Positions 1 to 8,953 of a DNA stretch of 64,000 nt are shown in pieces. Position 1 is the stretch's first letter. Each line of letters starts with the position of its first letter. The stretch spans positions 186,001 through 250,000 of the forward strand of contig JBALWN010000001.1 of the NCBI GenBank assembly GCA_036960845.1, given 5' to 3'. The position numbers and the translations under genes are program-made. The DNA comes from Kiloniella sp036960845. GTDB taxonomy: Bacteria > Pseudomonadota > Alphaproteobacteria > Kiloniellales > Kiloniellaceae. The notes under the pieces are model-generated. The model had not been told where the DNA came from and did not search any database. It worked only from the letters and a program-made list of their open reading frames with translations.

Positions 1-1192
1 CTACCTATCTCACTGCTTACCTGCTGGCATGACTGGCGTTAACTTAATAAGGGCCATCAAAGGCTTACTTTATGCAAGCGTCTGTCTTCCCGAAGGCAAA
101 GAATGGTTAGATCATGCCCTCAAGCTGCTATCTAAGGAACTATCTCAACAAATCCTTCCCGATGGTGGACACATCCAACGCAGCCCGCATATTCATCTCG
201 AAGTTCTCCGCCATCTTATTGATATCCGAGCAACCCTCCATGCTGGTGGCAAAGAAGTACCTGGCTCGATAATCTCAGCTATAGAATCAATGTCGCCCGT
301 ATTAAGATTGTTTCTACATGGGGATGGTGGCCTTAGCCTTTTTAATGATTCAAACGAAGATCATGGTTGGCAAATCGATATGGTTTTGCAAAGGGCCGAA
401 GGTAGAAAACAGCCTCTTATGTCAGCCCCTCAAAGTGGTTTTCAACGCGTACAATCAGGGCGTATTTTATTGATCGTCGATGCCGGAGCTCCGCCGCCTC
501 CTGGATACGATCTCACTGCACACGCAGGCACATTGAGTTTTGAGATGTCTGTCGGGAGGGAGCGTTTAATCAGCAACTGTGGTGTTCAACGCCATCACGC
601 TCAGTGGCAATGGGTGCCAAGAGCAACAGCTGCCCACTCAACAGCAACGCTTTGCGAAACCAATTCTGCTCATTTAACGCCTTTTGGCGGACTTGCTAAA
701 CGCCCCCAAAATGTCACCTGCCGCCGCGACGAGAACCAGGGAGAAATATCACTGGATATGAGCCATGATGGGTATGCTGAAAAGTTTGGATTACTTCACC
801 AACGCACACTAACAGCATTTGCTAAAGGTGTTGGAATTCAAGGCTGTGATCATTTTAACTCAACCAGTACTGAACATCAAAACTCACGCCAAGAGTTTGC
901 TATACGCTTTCATCTCCATTCAGACGTCCAAGCTTCTTCTATTAATGATGGTGAGGCCGTATTATTGCGTCTTCAAAAAGGGGGCGGCTGGCAATTTACT
1001 TGTCTAGATGCGCATCTTACCCTTGAGCCGAGTATTTACCTCGGCAAATCAGGCGAGGTCCGCCGTTGCCAACAGATCGTCCTTTCTGGCATTACCTCGA
1101 ACAAAGATACAGCTGTTAACTGGTCTCTGATAAGGGTCCCGGCAAAAAAGGCGGCCGCAAAAAATAACCAAACTAATCTATGGGACCTATGA
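1..1192 (+). CDS. Heparinase II/III-like family protein, 5' truncated by window edge
   Basis: The reading frame is open from base 2 to the stop at 1190-1192, so the ATG at 29 is probably internal and the gene starts outside the window. About 396 residues are visible, against roughly 550-600 usual for the alphaproteobacterial heparinase II/III-like proteins, so about a third is missing. The visible part matches the C-terminal beta-rich half: a DGGHIQRSP segment, then YDLTAHAGTLSFEMS and ERLISNCGV, where the family carries its conserved His/Asn residues. Such proteins are thought to be polysaccharide lyases acting on uronic-acid-containing glycans, but the substrate of this branch is unknown. 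In many alphaproteobacteria this gene lies directly before purH; here two polysaccharide genes lie between. It overlaps the next gene by the four bases ATGA, which suggests translational coupling. Confidence 0.8.
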   Translation, partial: YLSHCLPAGMTGVNLIRAIKGLLYASVCLPEGKEWLDHALKLLSKELSQQILPDGGHIQRSPHIHLEVLRHLIDIRATLHAGGKEVPGSIISAIESMSPVLRLFLHGDGGLSLFNDSNEDHGWQIDMVLQRAEGRKQPLMSAPQSGFQRVQSGRILLIVDAGAPPPPGYDLTAHAGTLSFEMSVGRERLISNCGVQRHHAQWQWVPRATAAHSTATLCETNSAHLTPFGGLAKRPQNVTCRRDENQGEISLDMSHDGYAEKFGLLHQRTLTAFAKGVGIQGCDHFNSTSTEHQNSRQEFAIRFHLHSDVQASSINDGEAVLLRLQKGGGWQFTCLDAHLTLEPSIYLGKSGEVRRCQQIVLSGITSNKDTAVNWSLIRVPAKKAAAKNNQTNLWDL

Positions 1193-2208
1193 CAGAGTTT
1201 ATACACTTACTGACGATATTTGCCATATTCGGTTTAGCATCATGTATCGCAACGGCTTTGTTACGCAAAGTACTCCTCCGCAAAGGCGTTTTAGATACCC
1301 CCAACCAAAGAAGTAGCCACACTATTCCTACGCCAAGAGGTGGTGGGATTGCTTTGATGGGCGTACTCCTCACGGGTTGGCTTGGATACGCCTTATCTGC
1401 ACCCACTCCAATACCCGGGCTTTGGCAGGTTATTGCCGGTGCCTTGGGGCTTATGGCTGTATCTTGGCTTGATGACCTTAAAAACCTTTCTGCAAGAGTT
1501 CGCCTACTTGTTCAAGTCGCAGCTGTTGTTATAGGTTTTTGGGGCCTTAACTACGGCGGACTTAACATCAAGCTCTTTCCAGAATTTATTCCACAAATTG
1601 TTGACTACATTATTTTGGGTCTAGCTTGGATTTGGCTCATAAATCTGTACAATTTCATGGATGGTATCGACGGAATTACTGGCGTTGAAACGTCCTCTAT
1701 AACAATAGGATTGATTGCCCTCGCCCTGCTCTTATCCTGGCCTCAAGAATATTACTATTTGCCACTGATTGTCCTCGCAACAACCCTCGGGTTTTTAATT
1801 TGGAACTGGGAACCCTCGGCAATATTTCTCGGCGATGTTGGTTCAATTCCCCTTGGCTATATCCTCGGCTGGTTTTTCCTTTTACTGATTTCTAAAGGTT
1901 TGTGGGCTGCGGCCTTTATCTTACCTCTTTATTACCTTTGTGATGCGACTTGGACTTTAACAAGACGCGCATTACGAAGAGAGAAAATATGGCACGCTCA
2001 TAAAGAGCACTGTTATCAAGTGGCCGTGCAAAATGGAGCAAGCCATAAGAAAGTTGCTCTCGTTATTCTTGCCTGCAACCTCATCCTTATATGTATTTCC
2101 GTACTTTTCAGCCAAGATCATCCCTGGCTCAGTCTTGCATTCGGCATATTCATCGTCTCTCTGACAATGATGTTTTTATCCCGTAAGGTAATAGTAAAAA
2201 ACCTATAA
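1189..2208 (+). CDS. Undecaprenyl-phosphate sugar-1-phosphate transferase (WecA/WbpL/MraY family)
   Basis: A polytopic membrane enzyme expected to transfer a HexNAc-1-phosphate from a UDP-sugar to undecaprenyl phosphate, the first membrane step of O-antigen or capsule repeat-unit synthesis. Counted from an upstream ATG at 1180, family motifs are DTPNQRSSH...PTPRGGG (about 39-56), the WLDDLKN aspartates (97-99), NFMDGIDG (158-165) and the cytoplasmic HAHKEHCYQ loop near 275, with hydrophobic helices between them. I chose the ATG at 1189 because it forms an ATGA overlap with the preceding stop and has GGGA a few bases upstream; the ATG at 1180 is the alternative. The downstream WbpM-like dehydratase would supply a 6-deoxy-4-keto HexNAc precursor, so WbpL-type specificity (FucNAc or QuiNAc phosphate) is more likely than WecA, but this is inference. 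Confidence 0.88.
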   Translation: MTEFIHLLTIFAIFGLASCIATALLRKVLLRKGVLDTPNQRSSHTIPTPRGGGIALMGVLLTGWLGYALSAPTPIPGLWQVIAGALGLMAVSWLDDLKNLSARVRLLVQVAAVVIGFWGLNYGGLNIKLFPEFIPQIVDYIILGLAWIWLINLYNFMDGIDGITGVETSSITIGLIALALLLSWPQEYYYLPLIVLATTLGFLIWNWEPSAIFLGDVGSIPLGYILGWFFLLLISKGLWAAAFILPLYYLCDATWTLTRRALRREKIWHAHKEHCYQVAVQNGASHKKVALVILACNLILICISVLFSQDHPWLSLAFGIFIVSLTMMFLSRKVIVKNL

Positions 2209-2331
2209 AATCATATTCCCCCTATCAGAAATGCTTTCTGGTAAATATTGGCTTTACCTTTTATTGTGCTCGTTATTGCGCTCGGGTATCAGCTCGTAAC
2301 TATAGATGAATGGCTAAAGGAAATTACACGA

Positions 2332-4281
2332 ATGAGGTTTTTGGTTAAATCCAGTACCAAATCAGTGATCGCGTTTACGCATGATCTGATTATGGTTGCA
2401 GCCTCTTTTGCTCTTTCACTTGCTCTCCGATTGGATGTGGCTGAGACAATTCACCTTCCCACAGGAAGCCTTCTTCCAGCCTGGGGATTGTTCACAGCCA
2501 TTGGTGCCGTAACGTTTTGGATGCTTGGATTTTACAAAGGCATTTGGCGCTACGCCTCAATGAACGATTTATTCAACATTATCAAAGCCTCAACTTTGAT
2601 AATGTTGTTATTTTTACCGGTACTTTTCTTTTGGAACAGACTTGAAGATATTCCCCGTAGCTCTTTGATCATCAATTGGTTTGTCCTGATCTTCCTGCTC
2701 GGGGGACCCCGAATGATCTATCGCATTTGGAAAGACCAAGGTCTCCGTCGTTTAATGGAGAAAAACAGCCATCTCCGAGTACCTGTTTTCCTCATCGGGT
2801 TTGATGATATCGCCGAAGCATTTCTCCGACACATCGCACGGGATCCCGAAAGTGCCTATGAAGTGGTCGGTATTCTTGACCCCAGTGGCGCTGAAACAGG
2901 TCGACGCATTCATGATGTCCCAGTCATGGGTCCTTTGAATAAACTAGAAGACGCATTAAAGGCCACATCCAATGGCAACCGAGCTCCGCAACGCATTATT
3001 ATATCCAAGGTAATTGATCGCGACAGTATGCAATTGATCAACGAGGCCGCAGAGAAAAGTGGCCTTAGCATAGAGCGCTTACCCAATCCTACCGAGTTCA
3101 GAAGTAGCGAAGGGAGTGAAATAGAAGTAAAGCCTATCGCAATCGAAGATCTTCTTGGCCGGCAACAGGCCAAGCTAGATCGACCAGCAATGAAAAAGTT
3201 AATTGCGAATCGCCGAATAATGATTACCGGATGCGGGGGATCAATTGGATCTGAGCTCTCACGTCAAATTGCTTCTTTTGGACCAACTCATCTCATTCTT
3301 TTGGACAATTCTGAATTCAACCTCTACTCCATTGACTTAGAAATCAGTGAAGATTATCCCGATTTGAAACGCGATGCGATACTCGGTGATGTTAGAGATC
3401 GTTCTCGTTTGGATCAGGTTTTTGAGCGTTTCAAACCAGAGCTTGTTTTTCATGCTGCAGCTTTAAAACATGTCCCGTTGGTTGAGGCGAACCCTGTTGA
3501 AGGTGTTCATACAAATGCCATAGGTACCAAAAACACGGCTGATGCTTGCCGAAGGGCTGGTGTTAAAACCATGGTGCTCATTTCCACCGACAAAGCCATC
3601 AACCCACCAAACATAATGGGGGCGACCAAACGTCTGGCCGAAAGCTATTGTCAGGCCTTGGATCTTGCTGGAAAAATCGAAGGTAATACTCGCTTTGTAA
3701 CGGTACGTTTTGGCAATGTACTAGGCTCAACGGGATCCGTAGTCCCCCTATTTCAACGCCAACTTAAGGCTGGTGGCCCTTTAACTGTTACTCATCCTGA
3801 CATCACGCGTTATTTCATGACCATCAAGGAAGCGGTTGAGCTGGTCTTACAAACCATGACCCTCGGCACAGAAATGGCGAGCGAGGATGCTGGGAAAATA
3901 TATGTTCTCGATATGGGTGATCCGGTCAAGATCGTTGATTTAGCACGCCAAGTCATCCGACTGGGCGGCTTTGAGCCCGACAAAGACATTAAAATTGAAT
4001 ACACGGGTCTACGTCCTGGAGAAAAGCTCTATGAAGAACTTTTTCACGAAACAGAACCCATGGTTCCCACTATTCATAACAGTCTTAAATTAGCTGCACC
4101 TAGAATTACAGACCTAGAACTTCTGTCTCAGAGTCTGGATAATTTGGCAAAATTGATAGATGACCGAAACCGTGAGGAAGTCATCCAGCATTTGCGCCGC
4201 CTAGTCCCTGAATACAATGGACACCAAGGCACAGCTGAACAGGTCAAAGAAGTTGAACAAAATAAGAAATCAATCGCGTAA
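2332..4281 (+). CDS. Membrane-anchored UDP-HexNAc 4,6-dehydratase (WbpM/CapD/FlaA1 family)
   Basis: Makes a UDP-4-keto-6-deoxy-HexNAc precursor for surface glycans. Numbered from the ATG at 2332 (650 residues), it has about four N-terminal membrane helices (10-125), a Rossmann-like CoA-binding-type domain (about 145-255) and a C-terminal extended-SDR domain with the glycine motif TGCGGSIG (299-306). The active-site region STDKAINPPNIMGATKR (418-434) has Met where classical SDR enzymes have Tyr; this Ser-Met-Lys arrangement is the known signature of WbpM-type dehydratases. I prefer 2332 to the in-frame TTG at 2248 because AAGGAAA precedes 2332 at good spacing and the extra 28 residues are not family-like. 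The size and domain order are normal for long-form WbpM proteins. It follows the sugar-phosphate transferase by about 120 bases, probably in one operon. Confidence 0.9.
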   Translation: MRFLVKSSTKSVIAFTHDLIMVAASFALSLALRLDVAETIHLPTGSLLPAWGLFTAIGAVTFWMLGFYKGIWRYASMNDLFNIIKASTLIMLLFLPVLFFWNRLEDIPRSSLIINWFVLIFLLGGPRMIYRIWKDQGLRRLMEKNSHLRVPVFLIGFDDIAEAFLRHIARDPESAYEVVGILDPSGAETGRRIHDVPVMGPLNKLEDALKATSNGNRAPQRIIISKVIDRDSMQLINEAAEKSGLSIERLPNPTEFRSSEGSEIEVKPIAIEDLLGRQQAKLDRPAMKKLIANRRIMITGCGGSIGSELSRQIASFGPTHLILLDNSEFNLYSIDLEISEDYPDLKRDAILGDVRDRSRLDQVFERFKPELVFHAAALKHVPLVEANPVEGVHTNAIGTKNTADACRRAGVKTMVLISTDKAINPPNIMGATKRLAESYCQALDLAGKIEGNTRFVTVRFGNVLGSTGSVVPLFQRQLKAGGPLTVTHPDITRYFMTIKEAVELVLQTMTLGTEMASEDAGKIYVLDMGDPVKIVDLARQVIRLGGFEPDKDIKIEYTGLRPGEKLYEELFHETEPMVPTIHNSLKLAAPRITDLELLSQSLDNLAKLIDDRNREEVIQHLRRLVPEYNGHQGTAEQVKEVEQNKKSIA

Positions 4282-4380
4282 ACTTCTGAAAGTAGATGAC
4301 TGGGTTTCTCTGTGTTGGATAAGCCTATAAAATTAGAGAATCCCTTCATTGCATCCTCTGGTTCTTCGGGCTATTAGTGG

Positions 4381-4475
4381 CCTCGCCTAAGAAAATTTCG
4401 GCCACCGAGGACCTTTTGATCCCTAAAACTTGATCAAAATCGTCCTTATCTTCCCGCCCCGGTGGGCACCTGGGG
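4381..4475 (+). promoter_or_regulatory. Hairpin-rich leader upstream of purH
   Basis: The 219-base gap between the dehydratase and purH holds three consecutive inverted repeats: CCTCG/CGAGG (4381-4385 with 4406-4410), TTTTGATC/GATCAAAA (4414-4421 with 4432-4439, ten-base loop) and a GC-rich CCCCGGTG...CACC-T-GGGG hairpin (4457-4475). The last ends about 25 bases before the purH start and close to its ribosome site AAGGAA. It could end the upstream operon, form a purH 5' leader, or both. No T-tract follows any stem, so a simple terminator is not obvious. Confidence 0.35.
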
Positions 4476-4500
4476 TGGATGACAGCTGCAAGGAACTGCT

Positions 4501-6075
4501 ATGTCTAACGCCATCCGTCGTGCGCTCGTTTCCGTATCCGATAAATCAGGTCTTGTTGAATTCGGTAAATTTCTTGCTGATCAAGGTATAGAAATCCTCT
4601 CCACTGGTGGCTCGGCTCGCGCCTTGAGCGACGCCGGTGTACCCGTTAAAGAAGTATCCGCTCATACAGGCTTTCCAGAAATCATGGACGGCCGCGTAAA
4701 AACGCTGCACCCCAAAATCCACGGCGGCATTCTGGCTAGACGGGATTTGAAAACTCATACCGATGCGATGGAAGAGCATGACATTGCGCCGATTGATCTG
4801 GTTGTGGTCAACCTTTATCCCTTCGAGGCTACTGTTACTTCTGGCGCGGATTATGAAACTTGTGTTGAAAACATAGACATTGGTGGACCTGGAATGGTTC
4901 GAGCGGCGGCTAAGAACCATGGCTTTGTGACCATTGTTACCGATCCTGCGGACTACACGCTGATCGAAGAAGAGATGAAAGCCAACGCTGGCGCTACGTC
5001 TTTGGACCTTCGTCGCAAACTAGCAGCGACGGCTTATAGCCATACGGCGCGCTATGATTCCATGATTGCTAACTGGCTCCAAGGTGAATGTGGGGTAGAC
5101 TTTCCCCGTGAAGCCACGCTAGGTGGTAGACACAAGCAATCCCTGCGCTATGGCGAAAACCCGCACCAGGTGGCCGCGGTTTACAGCTCTATAGATGCCC
5201 GCCCCGGTGTGGTCACAGCAAAGCAGCTTCAGGGTAAAGAGCTTAGCTATAATAACCTGAACGACACGGATGCTGCTTTTGAGTTGGTTGCTGAGTTTGA
5301 AGCCCCGACCATCGCCATCATCAAACACGCCAACCCTTGCGGCGTGGCTACTGGTGATAACCTCAGCGAAGCTTATAAGGCGGCCCTTGCCTGTGATCCC
5401 ACCAGTGCTTTTGGCGGCATCATTGCCACCAACACCACAATGGACGCAGCTACGGCCCATCTGGTTGCCGATTTATTTGCCGAAGTGATTATTGCGCCAT
5501 CCATCGATGATGAAGCTCGTGCAATTTTTGCAGCAAAGAAAAATCTACGTGTCCTGGTAACGGGTGAAATGCCAAACCCAGCTGATACGGGCATGGCAAT
5601 GAAAACCATCTCTGGCGGCTTCCTACTTCAAGGTCGAGATAACGGCCGTATTACAGCTAAGGACCTCAAGGTCGTGACCAAACGGGCACCGACCGATCAG
5701 GAAGTTGCAGACATGCTTTTTGCCTTCCGTGTTGGCAAGCATGTGAAATCAAATGCCATTGTTTATGCCAAGAACGGTGCGATTGTTGGTATTGGTGCGG
5801 GCCAGATGAGCCGGGTTGATTCTTCGAGAATCGCCGCATGGAAAAGCAAAGAAGCCGCTGATAATGCAAACATCGCACAGGCTGGAACCATTGGCTCTGT
5901 GGTATCCTCCGATGCCTTCTTCCCTTTCGCTGATGGTTTGCTTGCCGCTGCAGATGCTGGTGCTACCGCTGTTATTCAGCCGGGTGGCTCCATGCGGGAT
6001 GCCGATGTCATCGCCGCCGCTGATGAAGCAGGCCTTGCCATGGTATTTACTGGAATGCGCCACTTCCGCCACTAA
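4501..6075 (+). CDS. purH: Bifunctional AICAR formyltransferase / IMP cyclohydrolase
   Basis: Catalyses the last two steps of de novo IMP synthesis: formylation of AICAR with 10-formyl-tetrahydrofolate, then ring closure. The 524-residue length is standard. The N-terminal MGS-like cyclohydrolase domain (about 1-150) contains STGGSAR and the conserved DGRVKTLHPKIHGG (63-76, Lys67). The C-terminal transformylase domain carries the Lys-His pair in IIKHANPCG near residue 273, then DPTSAFGGI, and ends in the family's typical VFTGMRHFRH. AAGGAA about eight bases before the ATG supports the start. It is followed by a strong terminator. It appears to be its own transcription unit, separated from the polysaccharide genes by a structured leader. 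Confidence 0.98.
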   Translation: MSNAIRRALVSVSDKSGLVEFGKFLADQGIEILSTGGSARALSDAGVPVKEVSAHTGFPEIMDGRVKTLHPKIHGGILARRDLKTHTDAMEEHDIAPIDLVVVNLYPFEATVTSGADYETCVENIDIGGPGMVRAAAKNHGFVTIVTDPADYTLIEEEMKANAGATSLDLRRKLAATAYSHTARYDSMIANWLQGECGVDFPREATLGGRHKQSLRYGENPHQVAAVYSSIDARPGVVTAKQLQGKELSYNNLNDTDAAFELVAEFEAPTIAIIKHANPCGVATGDNLSEAYKAALACDPTSAFGGIIATNTTMDAATAHLVADLFAEVIIAPSIDDEARAIFAAKKNLRVLVTGEMPNPADTGMAMKTISGGFLLQGRDNGRITAKDLKVVTKRAPTDQEVADMLFAFRVGKHVKSNAIVYAKNGAIVGIGAGQMSRVDSSRIAAWKSKEAADNANIAQAGTIGSVVSSDAFFPFADGLLAAADAGATAVIQPGGSMRDADVIAAADEAGLAMVFTGMRHFRH

Positions 6076-6095
6076 AAGCGCATCGATCAAAACAG

Positions 6096-6124
6096 AAAAG
6101 GCTGCCGATTTGGCAGCCTTTTTT
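6096..6124 (+). terminator. Rho-independent terminator after purH
   Basis: An 11-bp perfect stem, AAAAGGCTGCC (6096-6106) with GGCAGCCTTTT (6112-6122), five-base loop and a T-run continuing to 6124. The A-tract on the other side makes it bidirectional, so it can also serve the convergent oxidoreductase gene ending at 6145. Confidence 0.93.
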
Positions 6125-6144
6125 CATTGTGTAAAAGCAGGCTG

Positions 6145-7350
6145 TTAAGCGGATTTACCTTCCTGTTCAAAGGAAACGAAGGCGAATATCTCCTCTGATG
6201 TCGAGGCCGCTGACGGCGGATAAATCCATTGCGTATTGATCATCTGCTTCATTGCTTTCCCCTCCGCACCCGTCTTATCGGCAACCCGGTCCCAGCCCGT
6301 CGTAAACAAAGCACCCCAATCACCTAAGTCCAAGCAGGTCGCATAGAAGGCTTGTTCATAAACCTTTGGTGCCTTGCCCCGAAGCACCCGAAGAGCATTA
6401 TATCCGGCGTAACGACCAAGTTGAATAGCGTGCTGGCAGGATAGCAATGTCCTGTGATTATTGTCTACATATGCCGAAGCGACATCTCCAGCGGCAAAAG
6501 CCCCGTTAAAGCCCGGAATTGACAGATCTGGATTAACCTCAAGTCGTCCGTGAAAGTCTAAATCCTCTCCAAATGTGCCCGCCAACGAGCTGGCCTCCAA
6601 ACCTGTTGCCAAAACAACGGTTTGAGTGAGAATGACCTTGCCATCACTTAGAACAACACAATCCTGCTTAAACTCTTTGATACTGGTTTCCATACGTAAT
6701 TCGATATCATGGAGGCGAAGTGCTTCGTCAATATAAGGCTTGGGATTAACACCGAGTTCTTGTCCTGCAAGGACACTGCGATCAACCAGTACAATCCGAA
6801 AATCTTTATCTGACATTTTCTTCAAACGGCTGCTTAACTCTGTTGCTAACTCTAGCCCGGTAAAACCAGCCCCCACAATAACCAGTGTTTTTGACGTTAT
6901 TTCGTTGCTAGTAACAATTCGATCAAGCTGATTGTCCAGTACGGTTGCATCTTCATAGGTGTCGGCTGAGAAGGTATATTGTTCCACTCCCGGAACGGGC
7001 AGTTTCTTAAGCTGACTGCCCGTGGCTAGAATGACGCTATCGTAACGCAGTGTTTTTCCTCTTCCCCCTGACATTGAAACCTCTTTCGTCTCTGGATCAA
7101 CGCCTTCTACTGATCCCTGGATAAATTCAACCCCAATACGATCAAGCAAGGGTTTCAGTAAAACCCGTTTATCCTCGCCAGCCCCCTCATAAAGACGCGG
7201 GCGAATAACCAAATACGCATCACGAGAAACTAAAGTGATCTTGATCCCTTTGTTTCCACCGGAAACCTCTGTTTTAGCGCGTTCCCCCGCCGCCGCCATT
7301 GCCGCCCAAAGACCAGCAAACCCGCCGCCTAAAATTATCAATCTCTTCAT
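6145..7350 (-). CDS. FAD-dependent NAD(P)H dehydrogenase-like oxidoreductase (NDH-2 family)
   Basis: A 401-residue two-dinucleotide-fold flavoprotein. The FAD motif LGGGFAG lies at residues 7-13, the ATG motif at 109-111, the second nucleotide motif VGAGFTGLELA at 159-169, and the FAD-closing FAAGDVAS near 286. These are the hallmarks of pyridine-nucleotide-disulfide reductase family 2 and type II NADH:quinone dehydrogenases. There is no redox CxxxxC pair after the first glycine motif, so it is not a disulfide reductase. No C-terminal membrane-anchor helix is obvious, so it may be soluble or peripheral; the electron acceptor cannot be told. It is divergent from a LysR regulator with a dispersed repeat between, and that regulator may control it. 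Confidence 0.85.
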   Translation of the reverse strand: MKRLIILGGGFAGLWAAMAAAGERAKTEVSGGNKGIKITLVSRDAYLVIRPRLYEGAGEDKRVLLKPLLDRIGVEFIQGSVEGVDPETKEVSMSGGRGKTLRYDSVILATGSQLKKLPVPGVEQYTFSADTYEDATVLDNQLDRIVTSNEITSKTLVIVGAGFTGLELATELSSRLKKMSDKDFRIVLVDRSVLAGQELGVNPKPYIDEALRLHDIELRMETSIKEFKQDCVVLSDGKVILTQTVVLATGLEASSLAGTFGEDLDFHGRLEVNPDLSIPGFNGAFAAGDVASAYVDNNHRTLLSCQHAIQLGRYAGYNALRVLRGKAPKVYEQAFYATCLDLGDWGALFTTGWDRVADKTGAEGKAMKQMINTQWIYPPSAASTSEEIFAFVSFEQEGKSA

Positions 7351-7370
7351 GTGAATAGGTTCCTTTTAAA

Positions 7371-7453
7371 ATCATTCATACGCCACAGAGGCATACCTCG
7401 TATAAGCTCCGACCTGCCGTCACACTTGCCAAATTGATATACTCAATTTGGGT
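7371..7453 (+). repeat. Dispersed intergenic repeat, copy A
   Basis: First of five copies of an 80-90 bp repeat. It has the shared core CGCCACaGAGGCaTACCTC with GTATAAGCTC and ends in a perfect hairpin CCAAATTGA (7429-7437), loop TATAC, TCAATTTGG (7443-7451). It lies between the divergent oxidoreductase and LysR genes, so it sits in both 5' regions. Confidence 0.75.
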
Positions 7454-7543
7454 GGTAGATCCTGTAATTTTCAGCTATGAAACCATATGCATTTGTGAGA
7501 TAAAAGTTGCTCTTTTGCCTTTTACACTTGCGAGAAAGCAAAC

Positions 7544-8446
7544 ATGATTTCCTGGAACGACTATCGCTATGTGCTGGCTATATCCCGCGCGGGAAATATT
7601 CCAAGCGCGGCGGAACAGCTTTCCGTAAACACATCTACAGTGTTCAGGCGGTTAGAAAAAATCGAAGAACTGTATGCCCAAAAGCTATTTGAGCGACACC
7701 GTCAGGGGTATATCGCTACAGAAGCAGGACAAGAAATCATTGCCGCAGCAGAGCGGATGGAACAAGAAACTTTCTCAGTTGATCGCGCCCTCACAGGAAA
7801 GGATCAACAACTTACGGGTCGGTTACGGATAACCACAACAGAAACGCTCGCTGCCTCATTTCTCAGTCGACACATTCCCTCTTTTTCTCAAGATAATCCG
7901 GGACTGTATGTCGAAATCATCAGTGATAACCAGCGGTTAAGCCTGATCGAGCGAGAAGCTGATATCGCCCTGCGCCCAACCCGTCCAAAAGAAGAAAGTC
8001 TCATCGGCAGGAAAATAGGAACCCTGAATTGGGGCGTTTATGGCTCAAAACTACACAATACTGAAAGGATCGATACCCCTAAAGACCTCAAAGGGCGGAG
8101 CTTTATCGCCTGGGTCGGTGGCCCCTTAGCTCAGCTGACAACAGATTGGGTCAAGGAAAACGTCCCTGACAATAAGATCGTTTACGAGAGCAGCAGTATG
8201 ATCACTAACGCTCAACTGGCGGCCAACGGACCAGATTTAACACTACTGCCCTGTTTGACGGGAAGTCGTTGGCAAGGGCTCACGCCCATCCTCTGCCCTA
8301 TAAAAGAAACACAGGGCGAACTTTGGCTGGTTACACATAAAGATTTACAAAAAAATGCACGCGTACGTGCTCTTCTCGACTACCTGGCAGCCGCGGCAAA
8401 GGTAGATCACAAACTGTTTTTGGGAACAGAATTACCGCTTTTATAG
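7544..8446 (+). CDS. LysR-family transcriptional regulator
   Basis: A 300-residue LTTR. The N-terminal winged helix-turn-helix (about 3-62) includes NIPSAAEQLSVNTSTVFRRL and LFERHRQGYIATEAG; the rest (about 90-290) is the periplasmic-binding-protein-like effector domain. The start at 7544 has GAGAAAG about ten bases upstream and puts the HTH right at the N-terminus, as is usual. The ligand is unknown. It is transcribed divergently from the NDH-2-like gene, the usual arrangement for a LysR protein and its target, though a 190-base gap with a repeat separates them. Confidence 0.93.
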   Translation: MISWNDYRYVLAISRAGNIPSAAEQLSVNTSTVFRRLEKIEELYAQKLFERHRQGYIATEAGQEIIAAAERMEQETFSVDRALTGKDQQLTGRLRITTTETLAASFLSRHIPSFSQDNPGLYVEIISDNQRLSLIEREADIALRPTRPKEESLIGRKIGTLNWGVYGSKLHNTERIDTPKDLKGRSFIAWVGGPLAQLTTDWVKENVPDNKIVYESSSMITNAQLAANGPDLTLLPCLTGSRWQGLTPILCPIKETQGELWLVTHKDLQKNARVRALLDYLAAAAKVDHKLFLGTELPLL

Positions 8447-8458
8447 GGCAACTGTTAA

Positions 8459-8473
8459 GCCGCTTTAAGCGGC
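8459..8473. terminator. Possible terminator hairpin between convergent genes
   Basis: GCCGCTT (8459-8465) and AAGCGGC (8467-8473) form a perfect short palindrome in the 33-base gap between the LysR and DUF2000 stops. No T-tract follows on either strand, so termination is only a guess from position. Confidence 0.35.
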
Positions 8474-8479
8474 CTCCCC

Positions 8480-8896
8480 TTACCTGTGCATCTTTGCGCC
8501 TTTGATAATTTTATCCACCAGCTTTTTGTCTGCGTGAAGAGCAATACCGACAACCCTGGCATCTTCTGGATCATATTCAGCAAAAATCGCTCGATTTGCT
8601 TCATCATGGCCGGTAGAAAACATCTCCTCGATATAAAGTGACGACTTTACGCCACGTTTTAAGGAGCGCTTATGAACCTTTTTTAAAATTTCATTTGCAG
8701 CGGAAAGGATGATAATTGGTTGCCTGATCAAGGCATTGTAAATGTGACCTGCGCGATCTTGATAATCTGAGCCGATAATGTCTCCGTTTTGTGCTGTTAT
8801 CCCACCAGTTAAAAAGGCTGTCACGTTCAGAGCCTGCCAGGGCACCAAGTCTTCACGTAATACAATTACGATTTTAGTATCAAATATTTTGGACAT
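8480..8896 (-). CDS. DUF2000 domain protein
   Basis: 138 residues matching the DUF2000 family: TKIVIVLREDLVPWQALNVTAFL at the N-terminus (about 7-29), then GSDYQDRAG and a central block of basic residues. The family has a compact fold related to peptidyl-tRNA hydrolase II, but no established activity. There is no signal peptide or membrane segment, so it is cytoplasmic. It is convergent with the LysR gene. Upstream lies a 64-base inverted repeat and then the AraC regulator on the other strand, so DUF2000 and the AraC gene are divergent and could be co-regulated. Confidence 0.8.
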   Translation of the reverse strand: MSKIFDTKIVIVLREDLVPWQALNVTAFLTGGITAQNGDIIGSDYQDRAGHIYNALIRQPIIILSAANEILKKVHKRSLKRGVKSSLYIEEMFSTGHDEANRAIFAEYDPEDARVVGIALHADKKLVDKIIKGAKMHR

Positions 8897-8953
8897 GTTG
8901 GGTCTCTATTTTCAAATTTTTACTTATGGAAGAAACGACCATTCAACACAAAA

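Noticed and set aside
4546..4920. 124-residue minus-strand frame in purH
   Set aside because: Entirely inside purH, antisense; a shadow of that gene.
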